Shown piece by piece: positions 50,735 through 60,325 of a DNA stretch of 64,000 nt; within the stretch, counting starts at the first letter, position 1; every line of letters begins with the position of its first letter. Position numbers and translations under genes: made by a program. This stretch comes from Moritella dasanensis ArB 0140 (GTDB taxonomy: Bacteria; Pseudomonadota; Gammaproteobacteria; Enterobacterales; Moritellaceae): the NCBI RefSeq assembly GCF_000276805.1, contig NZ_AKXQ01000011.1, positions 62,001 to 126,000 of the forward strand, in the 5' to 3' direction. The notes below the pieces were generated by a model. The model was not told the DNA's origin. It saw only the letters and a list, made by a program, of their open reading frames with translations, and did not search any database.

Positions 50735-51496
50735 ATGGTCTATCGAAAAATTCAGCCGCCGAAGTTGTCCGATGCGATTGCAGAGCAACTAGAGCAAATG
50801 ATTTTGGAAGGTAGTTTAGAATCCGGCCAGCGCTTATCTTCAGAGCGTGATTTAGCCCTGCAGCTTGAGGTGTCTCGCCCCACTGTACGCGATGCAATTT
50901 TACGTTTGGAAAGCAAGGGTTTAGTGGAACGACGTCAAGGACGTGGTACATGGGTGAAGAAGGTCATGGACCAAACACTGATGGACCCACTGTTCCAATT
51001 ATTGACGACACACCCAGAAGCACAATTAGATTTGTTGGAATTTCGTCATGCATTGGAAGGCATTTCAGCTTATTACGCCGCGTTGCGTGGTACTGAAACT
51101 GACTTTCAGCAATTACGTGTTGCGCTCGATGCTGTCACAGCATCGGAATTAGCACAAGATCCAACGAAACAAGCAAAAGCAGTCAGTGCGTTTAATATCG
51201 CGGTTACTGCAGCATCACATAATATTGTGTTGTTACATCTTTTGCGTGGTTTAAACCCATTGCTAGAAGATAATATTTGCCAAAATTTTAGGTTGTTGGA
51301 AAAGCGTCAAGGTGTGGTTGAACAAATTAGCCAACACCGTGGGGATATGCTTAACGCAATTCTTAACCGACAACCAGAAACAGCCAGAGAAGCATGTCAT
51401 GCCCATCTGGCTTATATCGAGCAAGCATTGCTCGATATTGGGCGTGAAGATAGCCGCATAAATCGTGCGTCACGCCGTATAAAACAAGCTAAATAG
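50735..51496 (+). CDS. pdhR: PdhR, pyruvate-responsive repressor (GntR/FadR family)
   Basis: 253 residues from the ATG after GAGGT; an in-frame upstream start adds 27 residues that lie over the operator and are not family-like. An N-terminal winged helix-turn-helix (about 9-75, with SERDLALQLEVSRPTVRDAI) is followed by the FCD effector domain (about 85-235), which has the characteristic metal or ligand-binding His residues. PdhR represses the pdh operon until pyruvate binds. It is upstream of aceE as in E. coli. A perfect operator lies just ahead of it. Confidence 0.96.
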   Translation: MVYRKIQPPKLSDAIAEQLEQMILEGSLESGQRLSSERDLALQLEVSRPTVRDAILRLESKGLVERRQGRGTWVKKVMDQTLMDPLFQLLTTHPEAQLDLLEFRHALEGISAYYAALRGTETDFQQLRVALDAVTASELAQDPTKQAKAVSAFNIAVTAASHNIVLLHLLRGLNPLLEDNICQNFRLLEKRQGVVEQISQHRGDMLNAILNRQPETAREACHAHLAYIEQALLDIGREDSRINRASRRIKQAK

Positions 51497-51507
51497 TGTT
51501 ACTAATG

Positions 51508-51541
51508 AATATTCTTAAACATGAAGATGCTTAAGAATATT
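51508..51541 (+). other. Inverted repeat between pdhR and aceE
   Basis: AATATTCTTAA (51508-51518) and TTAAGAATATT (51531-51541) form an exact 11-base stem with a 12-base loop, followed by TCTTT. It could be a weak attenuator that lowers aceE transcription relative to pdhR, or a processing site. Confidence 0.6.
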
Positions 51542-51581
51542 TCTTTAACGTTGTAGAGATCTAATCAGTAAGGAATCTCAT

Positions 51582-54239
51582 ATGTCCGACATCTTAAAGC
51601 ATGATGTAGACCCAATCGAAACTACCGAATGGCTAGAATCAATCGAATCAGTAATTCGTGAAGAAGGTCTTGAACGTGCGCAGTATTTATTAGAAAAAGT
51701 AATTGCCAAAGCACATCAAGACGGCGTTGCCCTAGGTAAAGGCGGCATCACTACGGATTATATCAATACTATCCGTACTGAAGACGAACCTGCATACCCA
51801 GGTGACGAGAAACTAGAACGTCGTATTCGTTCGATTATCCGCTGGAATGCTTTAATGATCGTACTACGTGCATCTAAGAAAGACTTAGAGTTAGGTGGCC
51901 ACATGGCATCTTTCCAGTCTTCTGCTGCACTTTACGATGTATGTTTCAACCACTTCTTCCGTGCTCCTACGGAAAAAGACGGTGGCGATTTAGTTTATTA
52001 CCAAGGTCATATTTCTCCTGGTATTTACGCTCGTTCATTTGTTGAAGGTCGTTTAACTGAAGATCAACTAAACAACTTCCGTCAAGAAGTTGATGGTAAA
52101 GGTATCCCGTCATACCCACATCCTAAGTTGATGCCTGAATACTGGCAGTTCCCTACAGTATCTATGGGTCTTGGTCCATTCTCAGCTATCTATCAAGCAC
52201 GTTTCTTGAAATACCTAGATGGCCGTGGTCTTAAGCAAACTGAAGATCAAACTGTATACGCTTTCCTAGGTGATGGCGAGATGGATGAGCCTGAATCACG
52301 TGGCGCATTATCATTTGCTGCTCGTGAAGGTTTAGACAACTTAGTATTTGTTGTTAACTGTAACTTACAACGTCTTGACGGTCCTGTAATGGGTAACGGC
52401 AAGATCATTCAAGAACTAGAAAGCTTATTTAAAGGCGCTGGTTGGAATGTGATTAAAGTTGTATGGGGCGAAGAGTGGGATGAGCTATTAGCTAAAGACA
52501 CTTCTGGTCGTTTACTACAGTTAATGAATGAAACTGTTGATGGTGATTACCAAACGCTGAAGGCTAAAGGCGGCGCTTACGTACGCGAGCACTTCTTTAA
52601 CCGTTACCCAGAAACTGCTGAATTAGTTAAAGATATGACTGATGATCAAATCTGGGCACTAAAACGTGGTGGTCATTCTACCAGTAAATTATACGCTGCT
52701 TATGCAAAAGCAAAAGCAACTGTAGGTTTACCAACTGTGATCCTAGCTAAAACCATTAAAGGTTATGGCATGGGTGAAGCAGCTGAAGGTAAAAATATCG
52801 CGCATGGCGTGAAAAAAATGAAATCGGATACGCTTATGCAGTTCCGTGATCGTTTCGATATCCCTGTATCTGATGATCAATTATTAGAATTACCGTATGT
52901 AACACTTGAAGAAGGTTCGCCTGAACACGAGTACATGCATGCACGTCGTAAAGAATTAAACGGCTACTTACCACAGCGTAAAACTGAATTCTCTGGCAAA
53001 TTGGATATTCCAACTGTTGAAGATTTTGGCGTGCTACTTGGTGAGCAAAAACGTGAAATCTCTACAACGATGGCTTATGTTCGTGCCCTCAATGTGTTGC
53101 TTAAGCACAAAGGCATTGGCAAAAACATCGTACCAATTATCGCCGATGAAGCGCGTACATTTGGTATGGAAGGTTTATTCCGTCAAGTTGGTATTTATAA
53201 CCCTAAAGGCCAAACATACACACCTCAAGATCGCGAAATCGTTTCTTACTACAAAGAAGAAACTAGCGGCCAAGTACTTCAAGAAGGTATTAACGAGTTA
53301 GGTGCTATGTCTTCATGGGTTGCAGCGGCAACATCATACAGTACGAATGACGTACCTATGATCCCACTGTATATCTACTATTCAATGTTTGGTTTCCAAC
53401 GTATTGGTGACTCTGCATGGATGGCTGGCGATCAAATGGCGCGTGGTTTCCTATTAGGTGCTACAGCTGGTCGTACAACACTAAACGGTGAAGGTCTTCA
53501 ACATGAAGATGGTCACAGCTTAGTACAAGCAGGCCTTATCCCGAACTGTGTGTCTTATGACCCAACATTCGCGTATGAAGTTGCTGTTGTATTACAAGAT
53601 GGTTTACGTCGTATGTACGGCGAGCAAGAAAATGTTTTCTACTACATCACATTGATGAACGAAAACTATGCTCACCATGCAATGCCAGAAGGCGTTGAAG
53701 CTGGTATCCGTAAGGGTATGTATAAGTTAGAAACTTATACTGGCGAAACAGCTAAAGTTCAATTACTAAGTTCAGGTACTATCATGATGCAAGTGCGCGA
53801 AGCGGCTCGTATCTTAAGTGAAGACTATGGTATTGGTTCTGACGTATTCTCGGTAACTTCATTCAATGAAATTGCACGTGATGGTCAAGACGTTGAACGT
53901 TACAACATGTTACACCCTGAAGCAGAGCAAAAAGTACCGTACATCACTACACTAATGAGTGATGCACCTGCGATTGCCGCGACAGATTATATCAAAAACT
54001 ATGCTGAACAAGCGCGTGCATACGTGCCGACTTCATACAAAGTTCTTGGTACTGACGGTTTTGGTCGTTCAGACAGCCGTGCAAACTTACGTCGTCATTT
54101 CGAAGTTAACGCGCAATACGTAGTTGTTGCTGCATTATCTGAATTAGTTAAGAAAGGCGAGATTGATAATAAAGTTGTTGTTGATGCAATTGCAAAATTC
54201 GATATCGACGCTGACAAAATAAACCCTCTATACGCATAA
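51582..54239 (+). CDS. aceE: AceE, pyruvate dehydrogenase E1
   Basis: 885 residues, the homodimeric E1 length of gammaproteobacteria (E. coli 887). It decarboxylates pyruvate on thiamine diphosphate and acetylates the lipoyl arm of AceF. The ThDP-binding motif GDGEMDEPESRGAL occurs near residue 230. The DIEPTE-like N-terminal start (HDVDPIETTEWL) and the conserved EHDGHSLV-type stretch (LQHEDGHSLVQAG) agree with the family. It is part of pdhR-aceE-aceF-lpdA. Confidence 0.98.
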   Translation: MSDILKHDVDPIETTEWLESIESVIREEGLERAQYLLEKVIAKAHQDGVALGKGGITTDYINTIRTEDEPAYPGDEKLERRIRSIIRWNALMIVLRASKKDLELGGHMASFQSSAALYDVCFNHFFRAPTEKDGGDLVYYQGHISPGIYARSFVEGRLTEDQLNNFRQEVDGKGIPSYPHPKLMPEYWQFPTVSMGLGPFSAIYQARFLKYLDGRGLKQTEDQTVYAFLGDGEMDEPESRGALSFAAREGLDNLVFVVNCNLQRLDGPVMGNGKIIQELESLFKGAGWNVIKVVWGEEWDELLAKDTSGRLLQLMNETVDGDYQTLKAKGGAYVREHFFNRYPETAELVKDMTDDQIWALKRGGHSTSKLYAAYAKAKATVGLPTVILAKTIKGYGMGEAAEGKNIAHGVKKMKSDTLMQFRDRFDIPVSDDQLLELPYVTLEEGSPEHEYMHARRKELNGYLPQRKTEFSGKLDIPTVEDFGVLLGEQKREISTTMAYVRALNVLLKHKGIGKNIVPIIADEARTFGMEGLFRQVGIYNPKGQTYTPQDREIVSYYKEETSGQVLQEGINELGAMSSWVAAATSYSTNDVPMIPLYIYYSMFGFQRIGDSAWMAGDQMARGFLLGATAGRTTLNGEGLQHEDGHSLVQAGLIPNCVSYDPTFAYEVAVVLQDGLRRMYGEQENVFYYITLMNENYAHHAMPEGVEAGIRKGMYKLETYTGETAKVQLLSSGTIMMQVREAARILSEDYGIGSDVFSVTSFNEIARDGQDVERYNMLHPEAEQKVPYITTLMSDAPAIAATDYIKNYAEQARAYVPTSYKVLGTDGFGRSDSRANLRRHFEVNAQYVVVAALSELVKKGEIDNKVVVDAIAKFDIDADKINPLYA

Positions 54240-54249
54240 GGTATAAAAA

Positions 54250-55836
54250 ATGAGTATTGAAATTTTCGTTCCAGACATTGGTGATGATGAAGTAGAAGTA
54301 ACTGAGATTTCCGTTCAAATCGGCGATACAGTTGCAGAAGAAGATACTTTGCTTGCTGTTGAGGGTGACAAAGCGTCTATGGAAGTTCCTGCACCACAAG
54401 CTGGTGTAGTACAAGAAATCCGTGTAAATGTTGGCGACACAGTGAAAACTGGTTCATTAGTATTTATCTTTGCTGATGCAGCAAGCGCAGCGGCTCCGGT
54501 AGCTGAAGTTGCTGTTGCTCCTGTAGCTGAAGCGGCTCCTGTTGCAGCTGCTGCGGTACAAGTATTAGAAGTTAACATTCCTGACATCGGCGACGATGAA
54601 GTGGAAGTAACTGAGATTTCAGTTAAAGTTGGCGATACTGTTGCTGAAGAAGACACGTTAATGGCTGTTGAAGGCGATAAAGCTTCAATGGAAGTTCCTG
54701 CACCATTCGCTGGTGTTGTGAAAGAAATTAAAGCAGCTGTTGGCGATAAAGTAACAACTGGTTCTTTCATCATGACGTTTGAAGTTGCTGGCGCTGCACC
54801 TGTTGCTGCTCCTGTAGCACAAGCTGCCGCTGCTGCACCTGCTGCAAAAGTTGAAGCTCCGAAAGCTGCTCCTGCTGCAAAAGCACCAGAAGTAACTGGT
54901 TTCGTTGAAAACGACGCTTACCACCATGCATCACCAGTAGTTCGTCGTCTAGCACGCGAATTCGGTGTTAACTTAGATAAAGTTGGCGCAACTGGTCGTA
55001 AAGGTCGCATCGCGAAAGAAGACGTACAAACTTACGTTAAAAACGCAGTTAAACGTTTAGAATCTGGCGCTACTGGCGGCAACGGTTCTGGTATGGACGT
55101 ACTAGCATGGCCAAAAGTTGATTTCGCTAAATTTGGTGAAATCGAAGTAGTTAAGATGACTCGCATCCAGAAAATTTCTGGTCCGAACCTGCACCGTAAC
55201 TGGGTTAAAATCCCACACGTTACACAGTTCGACGAAGCAGACATCACTGAACTAGAAGCGTTCCGTAAAGTAGAGAACAACAAACTTGTTAAGCAAGATA
55301 AAGGCTTCAAGATTTCTCCACTTATCTTCATCGTTAAAGCAGTAGCTAAAGCGTTAGCTGATTATCCGAAGTTCAATACTTCAATCGGCGAAGATGGCGA
55401 AACTATCATTCAGAAGAAATACATCAACGTTGGTGTTGCTGTTGATACACCAAACGGTCTAGTTGTTCCGGTTATCCGTAACGTTGACCAGAAAGGTATT
55501 TACGAGCTTTGCCAAGATCTTGCTGTTATCTCTAAGAAAGCACGTTCTGGTAAACTGACTTCTTCTGACATGCAAGGCGGTTGTTTCACAATCTCTAGCC
55601 TTGGCGGTATCGGTGGTACTCAATTTACACCTATCGTTAATGCTCCTGAAGTTGCAATTTTAGGCGTATCACGTTCTGAAATTAAACCTAAGTGGGATGG
55701 CAAAGACTTTGCTCCTCGTCTTATGTTACCAATGGCTCTTTCATATGATCACCGTGTGATCGATGGTGCTGATGGTGCTCGTTTTGTTACAGCATTAAAC
55801 GGATATCTTTCAGATCTTCGTCAACTAGTACTTTAA
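54250..55836 (+). CDS. aceF: AceF, pyruvate dehydrogenase E2 with two lipoyl domains
   Basis: 528 residues. E2 is the core of the complex and transfers acetyl groups from lipoyl arms to CoA. There are two lipoyl domains (about 1-75 and 104-178) with the lipoylated Lys41 and Lys144, each in [13 protein letters not shown]. coli has three such domains. Ala/Pro-rich linkers follow each. The peripheral subunit-binding domain (about 225-260, [16 protein letters not shown]) and the catalytic domain with [11 protein letters not shown] at the C-terminus are intact. It lies 10 bases after aceE. Confidence 0.97.
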   Translation: MSIEIFVPDIGDDEVEVTEISVQIGDTVAEEDTLLAVEGDKASMEVPAPQAGVVQEIRVNVGDTVKTGSLVFIFADAASAAAPVAEVAVAPVAEAAPVAAAAVQVLEVNIPDIGDDEVEVTEISVKVGDTVAEEDTLMAVEGDKASMEVPAPFAGVVKEIKAAVGDKVTTGSFIMTFEVAGAAPVAAPVAQAAAAAPAAKVEAPKAAPAAKAPEVTGFVENDAYHHASPVVRRLAREFGVNLDKVGATGRKGRIAKEDVQTYVKNAVKRLESGATGGNGSGMDVLAWPKVDFAKFGEIEVVKMTRIQKISGPNLHRNWVKIPHVTQFDEADITELEAFRKVENNKLVKQDKGFKISPLIFIVKAVAKALADYPKFNTSIGEDGETIIQKKYINVGVAVDTPNGLVVPVIRNVDQKGIYELCQDLAVISKKARSGKLTSSDMQGGCFTISSLGGIGGTQFTPIVNAPEVAILGVSRSEIKPKWDGKDFAPRLMLPMALSYDHRVIDGADGARFVTALNGYLSDLRQLVL

Positions 55837-55914
55837 TTTTAGTTAAGCAAACGCTTAATTTTAATCGGGTAATAGTTTTAGTATTTAATTAAAGAGAAGT
55901 TTTGGTATTTAATC

Positions 55915-55955
55915 AGAAGAGTTATCGCATTTTTGCAATGTTTTAACTCTTTTTA
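55915..55955 (+). terminator. Terminator after aceF
   Basis: AAGAGTTA (55917-55924) pairs with TAACTCTT (55944-55951), with an inner TCGCA/TGCAA-like stem, and runs into TTTTT. It separates lpdA from aceEF. Confidence 0.75.
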
Positions 55956-55979
55956 CTTCTCATTTATTTAACATATATG
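55952..55979 (+). promoter_or_regulatory. Candidate promoter for lpdA
   Basis: TTTACT (55952-55957), a 16-base spacer and TATATG (55974-55979). The site follows the aceF terminator, matching the separate lpd promoter known in E. coli. A further hairpin with arms ACTCAGA/TCTGAGT (56007-56036) lies in the leader. Confidence 0.4.
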
Positions 55980-56080
55980 TAAAATTGTCTGGATTCGAAC
56001 ATCATTACTCAGAAGCTTTAAATTGTGCCTCTGAGTGAGGTTACCGCCATTCCAGATAATTAAATGACAACGAGGTCATA

Positions 56081-57511
56081 ATGAGTAATGAAGTTAAAGC
56101 ACAAGTAGTAGTACTTGGCGCTGGTCCTGCGGGCTACTCTGCTGCATTCCGTGCTGCAGATTTAGGTTTAGAAACTGTAATCATCGAACGTTACAACACC
56201 CTAGGTGGTGTTTGTCTTAACGTTGGTTGCATCCCTTCAAAAGCTTTACTACACGTAGCTAAAGTTATCGAAGAAGCAAAATCATTATCTGAACACGGTA
56301 TTGTATTCGGCGCACCACAAACGGACATCACTAAAGTTCGTTCATGGAAAGAAAAAGTTGTTAATCAATTAACTGGTGGTCTTAGCGGAATGGCTAAGAT
56401 GCGTAAAGTTAAAGTGGTTGAAGGTTTAGCTCAGTTTACTGGCGCTAACACAATCGAAGCAACAGACCGTGACGGTAACGTTACAACTGTTACATTCGAT
56501 AACGCAATCATTGCTGCGGGTTCACGCCCAGTTAAACTACCGTTCATTCCGCATGAAGATCCACGTGTTTGGGATTCAACGGATGCACTAGCACTTAAAG
56601 AAGTTCCAGGTAAATTACTGGTTCTAGGTGGTGGTATTATCGGTCTAGAAATGGGTACAGTTTACGCATCTCTTGGTTCTGATATTGACGTTGTTGAGTT
56701 TGCAGATCAATTAGTACCTGCAGCGGATAAAGACATCGTTAAAATTTATGCTAAAGCAGTTAAAAACAAATTTAACGTAATGCTAAGCACGAAAGTAACA
56801 GCGGTTGAAGCAAAAGAAGACGGTTTATACGTTACTTTTGAAGGCAAAAAAGCGCCAACTGAAGCAGTTCGTTACGACGCAGTACTTGTTGCTGTTGGTC
56901 GTGTACCAAACGGTCTTGGCTTAAATGCTGAGAAAGCAGGTATTAATGTAACTGAACGTGGCTTTATCGAAACAGATAAAACCATGAGCACGAACGTTCC
57001 ACACATCTATGCTATCGGCGATATCGTTGGTCAACCTATGTTGGCGCATAAAGGTGTGCATGAAGGTCACGTTGCTGCAGAAAACATTGCTGGCAAGAAA
57101 CACTTCTTCGATCCTAAAGTTATTCCATCAATTGCTTACACTGAGCCAGAAATGGCGTGGGCAGGTCTAACTGAGAAAGAAGCGAAAGAGCAAGGCGTAA
57201 ACTACGAAGCTGCTGTATTCCCTTGGGCTGCATCAGGTCGTGCGATCGCTTCTGACGCATCTAACGGTATGACTAAGTTATTATTCAACAAAGACACTAA
57301 CCGTATTATCGGTGGTGCTATGGTTGGTACTAACGCTGGTGAATTACTAGGTGAAGTTTGTCTAGCAATTGAAATGGGTTGTGATGCAGAAGATATCGCA
57401 TTAACAATTCATGCTCACCCAACGTTACACGAATCAGTTGGTATGGCTGCAGAAATTTATGAAGGTTCTATTACAGATCTTCCTAATGCAAAAGCTGTAA
57501 AAAGAAAATAA
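56081..57511 (+). CDS. lpdA: LpdA, dihydrolipoamide dehydrogenase
   Basis: 476 residues. The FAD-dependent E3 reoxidises dihydrolipoyl groups for pyruvate and 2-oxoglutarate dehydrogenases and for glycine cleavage. FAD-binding VVLGAGPAGYSAA is near the N-terminus, the redox disulfide is Cys45-Cys50 (GGVCLNVGC), the NAD-binding LVLGGGIIGLEMG follows, and the catalytic His-Glu pair is in HAHPTLHES at about residue 447. It has its own leader and a strong terminator. Confidence 0.98.
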   Translation: MSNEVKAQVVVLGAGPAGYSAAFRAADLGLETVIIERYNTLGGVCLNVGCIPSKALLHVAKVIEEAKSLSEHGIVFGAPQTDITKVRSWKEKVVNQLTGGLSGMAKMRKVKVVEGLAQFTGANTIEATDRDGNVTTVTFDNAIIAAGSRPVKLPFIPHEDPRVWDSTDALALKEVPGKLLVLGGGIIGLEMGTVYASLGSDIDVVEFADQLVPAADKDIVKIYAKAVKNKFNVMLSTKVTAVEAKEDGLYVTFEGKKAPTEAVRYDAVLVAVGRVPNGLGLNAEKAGINVTERGFIETDKTMSTNVPHIYAIGDIVGQPMLAHKGVHEGHVAAENIAGKKHFFDPKVIPSIAYTEPEMAWAGLTEKEAKEQGVNYEAAVFPWAASGRAIASDASNGMTKLLFNKDTNRIIGGAMVGTNAGELLGEVCLAIEMGCDAEDIALTIHAHPTLHESVGMAAEIYEGSITDLPNAKAVKRK

Positions 57512-57536
57512 TTTAGCGATTAATCGTTAATGTAGA

Positions 57537-57561
57537 AAGCGACCTTAGGGTCGCTTTTTTT
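57537..57561 (+). terminator. Terminator after lpdA
   Basis: AGCGACC and GGTCGCT pair around a short loop and run into seven T. Confidence 0.92.
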
Positions 57562-57740
57562 ATGCCTGTTATTCCTATCCTTGCCAACAAAATGCGTGTT
57601 CGGTTATTTTATGTAATTGGTATTAGGCATTTTAAAACAGAAGTTGCTAGTATAGTTAGGTATAGATATACATTTTATTGAATATAACATGTTGTTCCCA
57701 GTGGATGGGATGGATTAATTTTTAGGATCGTCATTAAACT

Positions 57741-60047
57741 ATGTCTCAGATTAAACGGATTTTTGGTTCTTCATTTACAATGATGAACGGGTTACTTCTC
57801 GCTTTTATTAGCCTTAATATAAGCACTGCGACAGCCGCAGATGGTATTTCGACTCCAACTCCTATTAGTGAAAAAACACGTCCAAAAATTGGCCTGGCCT
57901 TAAGTGGCGGTGGTGCCAAAGGTGCTGCGCATTTAGGGGTGATTAAGTATTTAGAAAAACACAATATTCCGGTCGATTATGTCTCCGGTACCAGCATGGG
58001 TTCATTTATCGGTGGTATGTATGCCATGGGACGATCAACGGCAGAAATAGAGCTGATATTAGCGGAGTACGATTGGAGCCAAGGTTATAACGATGACGTG
58101 CCACGCGATAAGCTGTCGATACGTGAAAAGCAGCGTCAGGATTTATTTCAAATTCAAACCGACATCGGTTTCGATGGCAGCAGTATTGAATTCCCGTCTG
58201 GTTTTGTCCAAGGCCAAGGCATGGCGAAATTATTACGATTATCTACCAACAGCTTACCCTATGTAAGTCATTTCGATTTACTGCCAATTCCTTATCGTGC
58301 CATTGCTACCAATGTTGAAACCATGCGCGAAGTGGTATTAGAGCGTGGCGATTTATCGAAAGTCATGCAGGCGAGTATGTCTATCCCAGGTGCGTTGACG
58401 CCAGTATTAATTGATGGCCAGCATCTTGTTGACGGTGGCATGGTGAATAATTTACCGATTGGTGTCTTGCAAGAGATGGGCGCGGATATCATTATCGCGG
58501 TTGATATTGGCTCACAACTTTATAGCCAAGAAGAGATCACCAGTGCTTTCCTTATTTTTGATCAACTGTCGAGCTCAATGACGCGTACCAGTGCCAACGA
58601 GCAGATCTTAAAGTTAAGCGAACGCGACATTTTACTGAGTCCTGAAATCGATGGTATTGGCACTGCAGATTTTGATTTGATGCCAGATGCTGTGGTAAGG
58701 GGCGAGAAAGCGGCAAGTTATGCCAGTGCTAAATTAACCGCATTATCACTATCAGATGCAGACTATGCTGTATACCAACAGCAAAAAGCAGTTAAAAAAC
58801 AGCAAATGGCACAAATAGACGTCATTGATATCAACAGTATTAATATTAATACCGACACCCGTTTAAGCCCAAGAGTGATCGAAAATAAATTAAATATAAC
58901 AAATGGCGATAAGATCTCGGTGGCAGAATTAGAGCAGAAAATTGATGCACTTTATGCATTAAACCTGTTTCAAAAAATAGACTACAGTATTACAGAAAAA
59001 AATGGTGAGCATGACTTACAGGTTAATGTGGTAGAGAAAAGCTGGGGGCCGGGTTATGTGGATTTTAAATTCAACATTCAACAATCAACCACCAGTGATG
59101 ATAGTCAACAAATCGGTTTGCAATATATCTTGAGTGATTTGAATCGACTGGGTGGGGAATGGCGCACTGAGTTAGTGTATGGATCGGATTCCAACATCAG
59201 TACTGAATTTTATTCGCCAATTGATTATAATCAGTACTTTTTCTTTAAAACCGGTGTGCGTTTAGAAAACTATGAAAGTAAGCTCTATTTAGGCTCGTTT
59301 AATGATCCCGGAGTGGCGCCAATTACTTCTACTTTTGAATACTTTCCAGTTAAAACCGATCAAATAGGTGTTTATGCTGAGTTAGGTGTTATCCCGTTTG
59401 AGTGGATACAGATTGCGGTAGGTAGCTATTATCAGTCCGGTACAGCGGAAATTATTGGCACTACTATCGATAGCGATTTTGATAGCCAAGGCTGGTATGT
59501 AAAAACCCGTTTAGATTCGTTTGATAATATTTCCTTCCCAACCAAAGGTTTCAAATTAGATGCCGATGTTTACATTGATACTGGTGATTATTTAAATAGT
59601 AACGAAAATAATATCTTCTTCAGCTTAGACTGGCGTAATGCGGTGTCATTAGATCGGTCTACGTTGGAGTTTAAGGCATCGGTGGCCAGTTATGATGGAC
59701 CGCCTATTTCACCGACGTTCGAAGTCGGTATTGGTGGTTTTCAGAATTTGTCGGGTTATGGTATTAACGAACTCACCGGTAATCATAAAGGACTGGTGGC
59801 ATTAATCTATCGTCATCGTTTATTGGATAACAATTTTGGCGCATTCTCATTACCACTTTATCTGGGGGCTTCAATCGAACAAGGTAATGTCTGGAACGAG
59901 ACCGATGACATCAGTTTTGATTCAACTATTACAGCGGGTAGTGTATTTGTCGCGCTAGATACCGGTATTGGTCCGGTGATGTTGTCTTACGGTTATGCTG
60001 AAGGTGGCCATGCTTCTGGTTATCTCTTTATTGGTAATAATTTCTAG
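57741..60047 (+). CDS. Patatin-like phospholipase fused to an Omp85/BamA-type barrel (PlpD-like)
   Basis: 768 residues. A signal peptide (about 1-33) precedes a patatin domain (about 47-335) with the anion-hole GGGAKG at 57-62, the nucleophile Ser85 in GTSMG and the catalytic Asp231 in DGGMVNN. A POTRA-like segment (about 370-430, RLSPRVIENKLNITNGDKI) and a C-terminal 16-strand-type surface-antigen barrel (about 440-768, ending LFIGNNF with a terminal Phe) follow. This is the type Vd secretion architecture of Pseudomonas PlpD. Its role here (lipase, or cell-surface or secreted) is inferred from the family. Confidence 0.85.
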   Translation: MSQIKRIFGSSFTMMNGLLLAFISLNISTATAADGISTPTPISEKTRPKIGLALSGGGAKGAAHLGVIKYLEKHNIPVDYVSGTSMGSFIGGMYAMGRSTAEIELILAEYDWSQGYNDDVPRDKLSIREKQRQDLFQIQTDIGFDGSSIEFPSGFVQGQGMAKLLRLSTNSLPYVSHFDLLPIPYRAIATNVETMREVVLERGDLSKVMQASMSIPGALTPVLIDGQHLVDGGMVNNLPIGVLQEMGADIIIAVDIGSQLYSQEEITSAFLIFDQLSSSMTRTSANEQILKLSERDILLSPEIDGIGTADFDLMPDAVVRGEKAASYASAKLTALSLSDADYAVYQQQKAVKKQQMAQIDVIDINSININTDTRLSPRVIENKLNITNGDKISVAELEQKIDALYALNLFQKIDYSITEKNGEHDLQVNVVEKSWGPGYVDFKFNIQQSTTSDDSQQIGLQYILSDLNRLGGEWRTELVYGSDSNISTEFYSPIDYNQYFFFKTGVRLENYESKLYLGSFNDPGVAPITSTFEYFPVKTDQIGVYAELGVIPFEWIQIAVGSYYQSGTAEIIGTTIDSDFDSQGWYVKTRLDSFDNISFPTKGFKLDADVYIDTGDYLNSNENNIFFSLDWRNAVSLDRSTLEFKASVASYDGPPISPTFEVGIGGFQNLSGYGINELTGNHKGLVALIYRHRLLDNNFGAFSLPLYLGASIEQGNVWNETDDISFDSTITAGSVFVALDTGIGPVMLSYGYAEGGHASGYLFIGNNF

Positions 60048-60061
60048 ATATAGCGTGATAA

Positions 60062-60113
60062 ACATTCACGTAAATTAGTTATGATTTTTCTATCATAAGT
60101 TTGATGAATGTTG
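60062..60113 (+). other. Nested hairpin after the patatin gene
   Basis: AACATTCA (60062-60069) pairs with TGAATGTT (60106-60113). Inside, TTATGAT (60080-60086) pairs with ATCATAA (60093-60099). It begins 15 bases after the stop. There is no T tract. Confidence 0.6.
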
Positions 60114-60179
60114 AGTATTTATGTAAAAGTCCTGATGCACATGCTGCTTTAATTTTAATTTTAAGTTAAAAATGTTATA

Positions 60180-60253
60180 TTTGTGAACACTCTGCAAGAG
60201 GTCCTAACGTTATTATTGCTGAGTTCACATAAATAACCGTTGAATTCACATAA
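60180..60253 (+). promoter_or_regulatory. Phased repeats upstream of acnB
   Basis: TGAGTTCACATAA (60220-60232) and TGAATTCACATAA (60241-60253) are direct repeats with one mismatch, spaced 21 bases apart, about two helix turns. A third, inverted copy (TTTGTGAACAC) lies at about 60180-60190, about 40 bases before the first. They look like operator half-sites for an unidentified regulator of acnB. Confidence 0.5.
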
Positions 60254-60286
60254 GAAATTAATAAGTTAGGGTTACATATAACAAGG

Positions 60287-60313
60287 ATGTCCACCATGAG
60301 TGGCATAAACTAA
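60287..60313 (+). CDS. Possible 8-codon leader peptide before acnB
   Basis: ATG at 60287 opens a frame of eight codons (MSTMSGIN) ending in TAA at 60311-60313, whose last bases form part of the AGAGGA ribosome site of acnB. An inner in-frame ATG at 60296 follows AAGGA. It could couple translation or be chance; eight codons give no statistical support. Confidence 0.25.
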   Translation: MSTMSGIN

Positions 60314-60325
60314 GAGGAATGAGTC

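Noticed and set aside
54315-54955. Antisense frames over aceF, rich in Ser/Thr or Gln
   Set aside because: They mirror the Ala-rich lipoyl linkers and repeats on the sense strand.
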